Positions 51,837 to 64,000 of a stretch of 64,000 nucleotides of DNA are shown piece by piece (position 1 is the stretch's first letter; each line of letters opens with the position of its first letter). Source of the DNA: Cruorifilaria tuberocauda (taxonomy: Eukaryota > Nematoda > Chromadorea > Rhabditida > Onchocercidae); the NCBI GenBank assembly GCA_013365365.1, contig JABVXU010000163.1, forward strand, positions 46,409 to 110,408, written 5' to 3'. The position numbers and the translations under genes were made by a program. The notes under the pieces were generated by a model, which did no database searches, had not been told where the DNA came from, and saw only the letters and a list, made by a program, of their open reading frames with translations.

Positions 51837-54232
51837 ATGGCCAAACGACCGGAATCACTTGACATAGGACGTTTCAATTTAAAACTCGACTTCCCACCGT
51901 TACCTGATGTGAAGACATCACCACAGCTGTTAGTTACTTGAACATTGAAAATGAATTAAAATTTGTAAATTCTAAAACAATGGAAAACTGTCAATTTCTA
52001 CGTAAAATGGACAGTTTCCAAGATTCCATTCAAGCGTACGCTTCTTATGAGCATAATGAGCGTTGGCAGTTGGTGAGCATCGCAGATTGTTGTAATTACA
52101 ATTACAGCTTTGGTATGCCTCAAGCTGCTGCTCGGGGCCAAATGTATCTATTATATGGAAATTTAAACTATATGGTTAAGAACGGGCTTTCTTTTTTATT
52201 CATCATTCATTATAACTCTGCACTTTATAGCAGCGCTGATAATGTGGTAGAATACAGATGACCAACTGTATCCATATAAAGTTCAAACAACATTTCAGCG
52301 CTTATTTGCGAACTCATTCCGCAGGTAAATTACGTTTCTCGTCGGATGAAGAATATGAATTTACATGTAATGATCTCATCGACAAAGGCGAGATTGGTCG
52401 CGGAAATTTTGGGACGGTTAGCAGGATGCTTCATGCGAAATCTGGAACAGTTTTAGCCGTTAAAGTGAGAATTCTTTGAAAGATATTAACAGTTTGTATA
52501 AAAATTTGATCTCGAAAGTGCCCAGATCTATTTTACAAAAATTTGAGATAATTTTATGTAAGACGAATTTATTATTCAGCGTATCCGATCGAATACCGTG
52601 AACTCAACAGAGCAGAAGCATTTGCTTATGGAACTTGAAGCAATTATGAGTAGCAAGTGTGAAAACATTGTTCGCTTTTACGGCGCTATCTTTACCGAAG
52701 TTAATAAATTTCTTTTTTTTCACCTCTTTCTCTTTATCTGGGCTTTTGCCAATTTTTTTAATTCTTCATCGAATTTGCTGAATTAAAAATAAAGTTTTAT
52801 AGGGTGACTGCTGGATATGTATGGAATTAATGGATATTTCTCTGGAAATTCTTTATAAAATAGTTTACGAAAAAGGAAGTTGTCTTCCAGAAGATATGAT
52901 TGGTTATATTGCAGTTTCTGTAAGTTTTATTCAAGCTGGAGTGATCTGGAAAGTTTGTTTTTTTTTTTTTAATTTTCATGGGAAGGATTGGAAGAAAGGT
53001 ATAGTTTGAGGATGAATATTTTTTATTTTTTCAGAGACTTAAACAAGATTATGTAATGTTGACTATTTCAGACAGTGAACGCCCTCAGCTATCTTAAAGA
53101 AGATTTAAAAATAATTCATCGGGGTTAGTTTTTGGGTTAGTTCAATTAATTCAGTACCTTTTTGAAATTTCGGGAGAAGAGGTTTCTGAAATACGGGTTG
53201 ATTTTGCTGATTCTATACGTAGTTTCAGATGTTAAACCATCCAACATTCTGCTGGATCGCAAAGGCTATATAAAACTGTGTGATTTTGGTATAGCTGGTC
53301 ACTTAATCGATTCCATTGCTAAAACTCAGGATGCAGGTTGCCGACCGTATATGGCGGTTTGTTGTTTTTTTCCAATTTATTTAAACTGCGCAAACTGAAT
53401 GGAAAATTTTTCCTGTAATTTCATTCATTGATACTTCATTATAGCCTGAACGACTCCAATCGAATGAGCCATATGATGTTCGATCTGATGTTTGGTCGCT
53501 CGGCATAACTCTAGTAAGTGTACCTAGACATGCATGTGCCTCAATCTATAATATGAAAAAGTTATATAATCTATAAAAAAATAAATGAATTGATTTTCTT
53601 GGGTTTGAGGAATGAAAGCGCAGTAGTAAATAGCTTTTCATTTTCAGTTTGAAGTTTCGACAGGACGATTTCCATTCTCAACGTGGGATTCACCATTTCA
53701 ACAGTTACAAGAAGTTGTAAATGGTGAACCTCCAATAATGCCGCCTGGAACGTATTCCACGTGTTTGGTCACATTTATCAATCATTGGTAATTTTCATTT
53801 CCCTTATTTTTGTAAAATCAAAGTCTTGTTTAGCTTGAAATGTTACTAAAGAAACGAAATCTCATATTAGTGGGATAGGAATAGTTTTGATAATTTATAT
53901 CCATTGTTTTTTATTTGGATCTTCTGCATTTTTATGAACAAATCTTAATCGTTTTTTCTTTCATTTTTTATGATAAACTTCGTGATTAAAGTGTATCTAA
54001 TAAGGGTTCAATTTTTAGCCTAATTAAGGGTAAGGACGAACGGCCTAAATACAATGTTCTGATGACTATGGATTTTTACAAAACATACAACGTGCAAGAT
54101 GCAAAAGGGATTGCTCAAGCGCGGGCAGTTGTTGGAGTATTTGTTTCCAATGTTTTAGGAGATGATAGTAGTAATGAAGGCGGCAACAATACGTACAAAG
54201 CACTTAAGTCTGATTGGGTACATTTTTCCTGA
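51837..54232 (+). CDS. mkk-4: MAP kinase kinase, MKK4/SEK1 class (9 exons, 365 aa)
   Basis: Dual-specificity kinase that activates JNK/p38-type MAPKs; C. elegans MKK-4 acts under DLK-1 in axon and synapse signalling. Exons: 51837-51928, 52299-52464, 52580-52699, 52803-52919, 53072-53123, 53229-53356, 53445-53513, 53648-53787, 54019-54232; all introns are GT-AG and the total is 1098 nt. Visible elements: N-terminal docking-like motif (basic residues, then FNLKLDF), glycine loop [11 protein letters not shown] (61-71), VK Lys86, HRDVKPSN (181-188), DFG (201-203), activation loop S211-IAK-T215, [12 protein letters not shown], and ERPKY near the end. CRPYMAPER with S-x3-T matches MKK4 better than MKK3/6 (CKPYMAPER). 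Exons 1 and 2 join as [14 protein letters not shown], matching the MKK4 RTHS region. The N-terminus is short (about 57 residues before the kinase domain), and the tail after the kinase domain is Asn/Gly/Ser-rich. Confidence 0.92.
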
Positions 54233-55233
54233 ATTTTTCAAAATTTTGTCCGGGTTATAATAGAACGTGCTACCTTTTGAAGCACTTTTCCTTTTCGATA
54301 AAACAGTTTTTTTAAATCGTTGTATATTTTGGAAATATTTACCTTTCTTTGTATTGCCATGTTTGAAGTTTTATTCTCAGATATAATAACTTGTACAAAC
54401 TGCCAACCTTACTTGTATTAACTGCTTCCTTAAACATTAATTCCAAATAATAATTTTCCAATTTTCATTACTTTTAGGTTTTTTCCTTCTAAATTATTTG
54501 TTTTTCGTTCTTTGTGAACTAGTTATGATCTCACAAGGTATCCCACTGTACACATATTGTGAGATTTTTTATGTGGTTCTAAGGAGCCGAAAATGCCATG
54601 TGTATTCAAGTTTTAGTCGACAAGAATATCGCTTGAGTTATTAATGAATTACGTAATGTAATATTAGTTTATATATTATTCGTTTTGTAATGCCTGAATT
54701 TGGTTATTTGCAATATACCATTTTCACCAAAATAAATGCCTCGAAGATCTCCTAAATTTTCATTTCGATGGATTGTGGACGCTTTTTCCTAGAATAATTT
54801 TTAGATTTAGTCCTTCAGCTTCTCTAAATATAATAACTACGGTGAGAAGTAAAAAGGATAAATTACTATGAGATGTCTAACGTCTAAAGAGTCTAACGAA
54901 TTGATACTTTATGTATTATGTGTATTTTATTAATTAATAAGGTATTAACAACAAATTATTGATCTGTATAATGGTTGAGTTGCAAATATAGAATAAATTT
55001 GTAAACAATAAGGGATGTTTTTTGGCAATCTAAAAAATCCAGTTAAAATTCAAAACAGCGACGGGAATTCTCGTTCACTAACCGTGATGGTAATTCATTT
55101 CATTTGATCTCTCTTATTTCTGACCTAAAATCTAAACGTCATTTTGGATTTTTTGATCAGCTTTAGATTGCGGATTATTGAGCCACCATTACCATATCAT
55201 ATATGCGAACATTTGTGGAGTTTATTTGGATAG
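54233..55233. other. 3'UTR/convergent intergenic region
   Basis: Holds the mkk-4 3'UTR on the plus strand and the EGF-gene 3'UTR on the minus strand. No further exon or repeat was recognised. Confidence 0.65.
54731..54736 (+). terminator. AATAAA polyadenylation signal after mkk-4
   Basis: A canonical AATAAA 499 nt downstream of the kinase stop. No earlier AATAAA was found after the stop, so the 3'UTR may be about 0.5 kb. Confidence 0.5.
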
Positions 55234-57815
55234 CTATAAGAAGTATGATAATCTTCTGTTCTTCTGTATCATACGATTTATGCGTTCTCTGTTTTCCTCT
55301 TCGATGTATTCCATCCTGTAAAAGTTAGCTTCAATATAATTGCTCAGAATTAGGTATCCATTTTATTTTAGTAGAGAAATGTAAGTCTTAATGAATATTT
55401 GTACTGAATGATGTCAACACATTACAACACGTGAAGCTGATTATATTTACTACGAAAAATGTTTGAAATTTAGCAAATTATCCGGAATCCGAAAAAATAT
55501 TCGGATAATCAACAGTATTGTTAAACTAATAGGTGTTTACCTCTTCTGAGTATTCAGACATTCCGTAGTTCGTGCAGCTTTTTCAAGGACTGTTTTCCGG
55601 ATCTCATATTCACGCTGCCGAAGATTTTCCCTCTCTGAATGTTGTCTATTGTGACTTCTACGTCGATTGAGGAAAATCATTGTTATTACCAGAAACAAAA
55701 GTAAAAAGCTCGTAACTCCCATTATTGTTAGCCGCAATCGGAACTGCAAAATCATTTCATTTCTAGCGTGAACACTGAATAATTCAGTTATTATTTCAGG
55801 AAAAAAAAAACTTTAGAATTAAATGAATAAAAACTGGTAATCGTCACTTACATGATAGTAACTTCAAATCCATTTTTCTCTGACGATACAAAGTAATGCT
55901 ACCTGTGTTTCCGCTTCTTGTCGTTGTTGCTTTGCTTTACTTTTAGAGATATCAATGTTGCATTCTGGATATGGCCTGATTTTAGGTCCTTTTTGGGAGC
56001 AACGATCACAGTGAGTTCCGGTGAATCGTGCCGGACAAACACATGATTCGCTTTCATTATTGATATCTGAATTCTTAAATTTTTAATTAATGTAAATTCT
56101 ACTAGGATTGTATTAGAATGATTGGACTTATTCTAATGTTTGTTTGCCGATGTTTGGCTTAGAATTTTTAAGTTATATTTCCAAAACTCTTTGCTCAAGT
56201 TTAGTGGTACGCTTATTTACCTGGGTAACCGTGCTGACAAATAATATCATGACAATAATCTCCTTTCCAACCGTTATCGCATAAACACCTGAAAACGATA
56301 TCCTGAAGTTCATTCCTGAATTTCGATGAGAAAAAAGAAGAGAAAAAAATTAAAAGTGAAAACCTTCCATGTTTCCTTTTGCCATGATCACATCGACTGA
56401 CATATTGGCATTGTGATCCAAAAAAGTGTCCAGCACAATGACAGTGGCCGTTTCTGAATTCACCACGATCGTTACACTGAATGATAACTTCCACTATCTC
56501 AAATTTCTCGAAATATTTGGTAGATATCAGGGAGAAAAGTTGATAAAGCAATAGGATGATTTTGCTTATTGAAGAGTTTCCATTAAACTTATTCAAAGAT
56601 TGGATTCGTAATGAAAAGAATGAATTACTAATGGATAATCGTGATTTAAAGAAAGAAATGGAAAAACGAAAAACGAATAAGATCTATGATAGAGTATGGA
56701 AGAAGAAATTGAAAAGGATTAATTAATTATTTACAATTTTTAAAACATTAGCTATCATTTGCAAAGATATGTAAAGTATTTTGAACATAGAAAAAAGGTC
56801 AGAATTTGACTAAGTTCTTGCAATAAATTAACATCTAAAATTTTTAGGATAAGTATACTTGATAAAACTTGGAATCAAGAAATCATATGAACGAGATTAA
56901 TAGCTGTATAAATTATCAATTATGAAATAACTTTGAGAGATTGCTTGCCTGATTTCCTTTCATTATGTCACATAAATCACCACTCCATTCTTCATCACAA
57001 ATGCAAGGTTTATTAAAGAATAAACTATCCGGATCATAACGAGTCCCAACTGATATACCGTGTGCTAACAAACAAAGAAATACATTTCCCGAAAATGGAA
57101 AAAAGAAATCATAATATATAATTTTTTAATTATTAAAATTTTATTTGTAAAATAAAAAGAAATGAGCAATTATCAATAATTTGATAAAAAAAAAGGAAAA
57201 TACCACAAGCAAAATCTAAACATCGTGTTCCGGTATATGGATGAAAACATATACAACCATGTCCAACCATAATACCACCATTTCGGCAATAAGCATTTAC
57301 ATCATCATTTGGAGAGTGAAGTGATACTTCTCTAAAAAAATTATGAATTAATTATATTACTGTAAATTGAACAAAAAAAAAATATTGCATAATTATTAAA
57401 GTTTCTCTTTTTTCTAACTTACCCAAAAAATTTGACAGGTGAAATAGGAGCAATAGGAGTAGTAGTGGTAATAGTAGTAATACCATTAACAGTATTCCAT
57501 TGCTCTTTCACTTTATCCTTAAAATTTTGAATATTGAAGAAAACGATAAAGTTAGACTTTAATTTTTTATTTGAAAAGTAATCAATGCTATCTAAATTTT
57601 GACAAATACAAAATTAGGTATAATTTCATCTTTGATGATATCATTTAAAAAAGAAAATATAAAATTTTCAAAATAATAACTTCTTTTTTAGTTTAAAAAA
57701 TGTAAAATATTAAATTTAATATTTTTTAATAATGAAAAAAGTTGCTTATTACTGAGGTTTGAGCATGACTTCTAGCTTCCACATATAGCAGAATGAAAAA
57801 TTGCCACTGATGCAT
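55234..57815 (-). CDS. Type I membrane protein with five EGF-like modules (9 exons, 343 aa)
   Basis: Probable cell-surface adhesion or signalling protein; I cannot assign an orthologue. Exons in transcription order: 57815-57753, 57517-57423, 57331-57204, 57064-56949, 56476-56364, 56288-56221, 56066-55903, 55743-55541, 55315-55234; total 1032 nt with phase kept. Signal peptide: MHQWQFFILLYVEARSHAQ. Next comes a Thr/Ile/Pro-rich stalk (about 30-48), then five EGF-like modules (about 67-225), each C-x(n)-C-x-C-x8-C, as in CICFHPYTGTRC, CICDEEWSGDLC, CHCAGHFFGSQC, CLCDNGWKGDYC and CVCPARFTGTHC. Then a linker rich in K/Q/E, one membrane span (about 255-274, GVTSFLLLFLVITMIFL) and a strongly charged 69-residue cytoplasmic tail (RRRSHNRQHSEREN onward). 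The intron after exon 4 uses a GC donor (CAG|GCAAGC). A TTTTTACAG acceptor ends at 57831, 15 nt before the ATG. Confidence 0.87.
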
Positions 57816-57830
57816 AATTACTGCTTGAAC

Positions 57831-57839
57831 CTGTAAAAA
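57831..57839 (-). promoter_or_regulatory. Candidate spliced-leader acceptor for the EGF gene
   Basis: On the minus strand TTTTTACAG precedes a 15-nt leader and the ATG at 57815, as expected for trans-splicing in nematodes. Confidence 0.55.
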
Positions 57840-59065
57840 TTAATTTCACTTATTTTCCAAAAGTAATAAAATATAATTTAATCGAAATTGATTCATTTCG
57901 AAAGAATTATTGCAATTGACTCATCCGCATAATCGTCATATTCACGATAACTTTACCTTAATCATTGTTTTACTTAAACAGTATCTAAATCACTCCAATA
58001 ATGTATTCTTACTTCTTGTCGATAAATTTAAAAAAAAGAAGTGTAAAAATTTTTTAATATTAAAATAAATTATGTGAAATATTATTTCTACAAAAAAAAA
58101 TGACACATAATTTTATCGTCAATTACAAATTTAAATGTAAAAAAAACTGAAACTTGAATTAGCAAGAAATAAAGATGAAAAGTAGCAAGAAAAAATGATA
58201 ACAAAATATGCACTTAAAAATTAAATGGAAACTTAAAAAAATCATTATACCATTTAAATACATGTAGAAAAGGATAATAGTAATATTACTAATAAATGAA
58301 TTATTTATTAGAAAAAGGATGCGCAACCTATTTCATCAAATTAAGATAATTATAACAACTCACATATTTTCTCAAAATTTCACTTACTCTCTGCATTCCA
58401 ACAAATCGTCGAAAATATATAAACACCTCATCAATCACCTTTCTACCCGTTTTAACCAGGTTTAATTGAACTAACACAACATAAATGTCTGTGCACAAGG
58501 ATCATATTTCTTTCTTTTTTTGTTAGATTCTATTATTGATTTCTGGAACTAACATGAACAGTAAATCCGGAATCCAGAAACTGGAAATACAACAGTTCAG
58601 TTTTTATTTAGAAAAACAAAAAAAAAAAGGAAAAAGGGAAAAATTGCTTCATTATTGATGCTGTGCATTTTTTCATTTCTCGAACTTCTTACTTTTTTGT
58701 CTTCCTTATTTGGTTTCTCTCTTTCCCTTTAACACTAGCACTCGTTGAGTATCACATTACTGATTCGGTGTGTCGATTATTGATTTTTTGTTTGCTATCG
58801 TTAAAAATCGGAAACCAATTGACTGATTTAATGTTGAAGAGATATCTATCAATTAATTTGAAAAATTTAATTTATCAATAGTAATACTTATTCAAATCAG
58901 ATTTCATCTCTTCGTAATTTCCCTTATATTCAATTTCTAATTTAAAAGATTTAAACTTATAATGATAACTTTCTTTTCAAGAAAAAATTCATTTTTTTTT
59001 ATTCGATATGATTATTGATTTGTAGTATCCAAAGAGGAAATTTGAAATTTTTTTTTTTGGAATTT
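57840..59065. other. Intergenic region between the collagen and EGF genes
   Basis: Both flanking genes are on the minus strand, so this holds the region 3' of the collagen's poly(A) signals and the upstream region of the EGF gene. The plus-strand Phe/Ser-rich frame near 58.7 kb has no splice partners or domain. Nothing else was recognised. Confidence 0.65.
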
Positions 59066-59137
59066 TTTATTTAAGCAAAATAAAATCAAATCAAAATTTT
59101 TATCGTTTTGCATGCTCCAAATCAGTATCGATGACAT

Positions 59138-59143
59138 TTTATT
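59138..59143 (-). terminator. AATAAA polyadenylation signal of the collagen gene
   Basis: Minus-strand AATAAA 103 nt past the collagen stop. A second copy lies at 59066-59071 and could also be used. Confidence 0.55.
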
Positions 59144-59245
59144 AGCTAGCAATTTTTCATTAGAAGCACCAATGAATCAACATAAATAAATATGAATAAA
59201 TTTCATGAAAATTACTGATTGCTTAAATTAATAGAAAAGTGGCTA

Positions 59246-62077
<2,832 letters not shown>

Positions 62078-63334
62078 TTTTATTGAATGGAGGATGAAAT
62101 TTACAGAAATTTCTCCTTTTGAGAATAAAATAAACTTTTTTAATTCATTGCCTTTTTATAAAGACGATGTATTGATACTAAATAGCGTTAACCAGTTTTA
62201 AATTAACGAAAAATTATTTGCAATATAAACTATCAGGTTGATGTTACTCATTTATCTTTTCATTTATCATCCTATTTATTTACCTCATCATCTAAGCAAG
62301 GCGGAACTGAGAAAAGCAAAAGGAGAGAGAGAAAGTACTGGAAGTGAAGATACAGGTAAATGTTGTAAAATTAACTAAGCCTGTTCTCGTTATCATACTT
62401 CGCATACCAGAGAGTCCGAGGGATAAATGAATCAATACTGAAATGATAACGAGAAAGAGCTGCATAAATGTGCTAAAAAATTTACGATAACAAAGATTTG
62501 AAAATTTAATTGAAAATATTCACCATCCATTTCATCATTTAATAAAAAATTAAAAGAAATTTAATCATAAATATATAATTTGCTTTAACTTTTATTTCCA
62601 AATAGTTGATGGTTTTGTTCATTTTTTTTTTCGTTTTCAACATCTCAATATTTTAATTTTTCAATTTCATTTCACGAATCATAAAATATTAAAATAAATT
62701 TTATATTTTATTATTTTTCCTACTGTTTTGCAATATTTTACTGTATCAATTTGTTTTATTTTTATCACTTTATACTTTTATTAGTGTCGCAGCCTTGCCA
62801 AATATAATTCCAATCATTTACAATTTCATATTTCTGATTTGTAATGTCCGATTAAGTTTTAGCAAGATTTGCACGAAATATTCTGTTTCGTAAATGCATA
62901 ATTATCGAATTTTAGGACTTCGAATTTGCACTGTATAACAATGATTATTTAAATAATCACTACTTTTAGCTAATAAATGATAATTTTTGTACAACTATGA
63001 AATAAGATTATTAATTAGGTTCCAAGCGTTGCACATGATACATAACCAGTTTTGCTAATATTTACTACTCATTAATAGATTGATTTCCAGGTAATTAAAT
63101 ATTAATAACATGTGTAGTGCATTTCAATAATTTTTCGGTGTAATGTATCTTTCGACTAATGATGTCTAATGGATACCAAGGAATTGATAATAAATATCAA
63201 GTTTTCCGACCACACATGAAGAAGAAGCTTATGCTTTGATAATATGAAATGTTAGTTATGTTGGAGGGTTTCTGAGCCAGTATTTTATGCAAAACTTTTC
63301 AAAACAAATAATTATTAAAGGTTCCAAAAGGTAG

Positions 63335-63369
<35 letters not shown>

Positions 63370-64000
63370 AAGAAAAATTCATCGTTAGAAGAGAAAACAA
63401 ATAATGTATATCTTAACTGGTTATATATCATACGTAAACTCTTGCAATCCAGCGAATTATCGGGTAAATTTCAAATGAATTCATAATATAATAAGAAGTT
63501 ATCAGTTTCAAGTTCGGGTCTAAAATATTGCATTGATTAAAAATATCAAATTTATTCATGGATAACTTTTATTGTACATTTTGAAATTAGTTTGGAATAT
63601 TACTAATTAACAGGAGAATAAAAAAGTATAAATGCAAATTGAAATTATTGGTTGATCAATTAAAAATATAACTCTCTCGTCTCTTTTTTTCACCATTTTT
63701 ATTTCTATAAATTCAATATTATTTAATAAGCAATTTTTGAAATATTTATGAATTTATAACTGAATGAGAGAAATCTATTAAAGTTCCCGTCAATCGAAAT
63801 AATAATTATTTATGAAAAAAAAATATATATATATAATTAATTCATCAGTAGGTTAGACAAAAGAATTATTGAGTGTGTTATTTAATTTATATATGCGAAT
63901 ATCTAGAAATGCTAATATATATATATAAATATATACAAATAATATATAGCAACTTTAAATGCTTTACCATATATGAAATTAAACTATTTAATCGTTATAA
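62078..64000. promoter_or_regulatory. Upstream region of the collagen gene; otherwise empty
   Basis: This should hold the collagen promoter. On the minus strand AGATAA (62252-62257) and TGATAA (about 62264-62269) lie about 180 nt upstream of the start codon. GATA factors regulate hypodermal genes in nematodes, so these are plausible but unproven sites. Beyond about 62.5 kb only AT-rich DNA, a (GA)n tract (63340-63367) and (AT)n runs (about 63819-63837 and 63913-63932) are seen. Confidence 0.4.
63340..63367. repeat. (GA)n microsatellite
   Basis: A pure GA run of about 14 units near the right end of the window. Confidence 0.9.

Overview
The window reads as nuclear DNA of a parasitic (probably filarial, clade III) nematode. 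It is strongly AT-rich, with (GA)n/(CT)n and poly-T tracts throughout. Genes are spliced, with TTTCAG-type acceptors just upstream of start codons as in spliced-leader trans-splicing. It carries a cuticle collagen of nematode type and a SAX-7-type L1 adhesion protein. No bacterial, CRISPR or phage features are present. Because genes are split into short exons, I rebuilt six complete gene models by hand from splice sites, reading phase and domain conservation. Every junction keeps the frame.

Layout. 1-11.1 kb: intergenic, no convincing exon. 11.15-35.56 kb (+): a 28-exon L1CAM/neuroglian gene (sax-7), 1342 aa, with 6 Ig domains, 5 FnIII domains, one membrane span, an FIGQY ankyrin site and a C-terminal PDZ ligand. 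It includes a 10.1-kb intron that appears to hold a second promoter and an alternative signal-peptide exon for a short isoform. 35.6-39.7 kb: 3'UTR and intergenic DNA. 39.74-46.32 kb (-): a secreted protein with two vWA domains joined by a Thr-rich linker. 46.3-50.2 kb: intergenic DNA ending in a degenerate ~48-bp tandem array. 50.23-50.74 kb (-): the diphthamide/Elongator zinc protein DPH3. 50.8-51.8 kb: a divergent promoter region. 51.84-54.23 kb (+): a MAP kinase kinase of the MKK4 class. 55.23-57.82 kb (-): a type I membrane protein with five four-cysteine EGF-like modules. 59.25-62.08 kb (-): a cuticle collagen with an unusual ~200-residue Met/Gly/Pro repeat region. 62.1-64 kb: upstream and intergenic DNA.

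The genes form no operon. SAX-7 and MKK-4 both have known neuronal roles in C. elegans (maintenance of neuron position; axon and synapse signalling). The vWA, EGF and collagen proteins are extracellular or cell-surface. DPH3 is a housekeeping factor divergently arranged with mkk-4.

The points most worth checking are: the hierarchical 16-residue (48-bp) / 64-residue (192-bp) Met-rich repeat in the collagen; the internal sax-7 start exon; a doubled RLKR furin-type motif after an acidic insertion in FnIII-3; and four GC-AG introns among about 54, which is high for a nematode.
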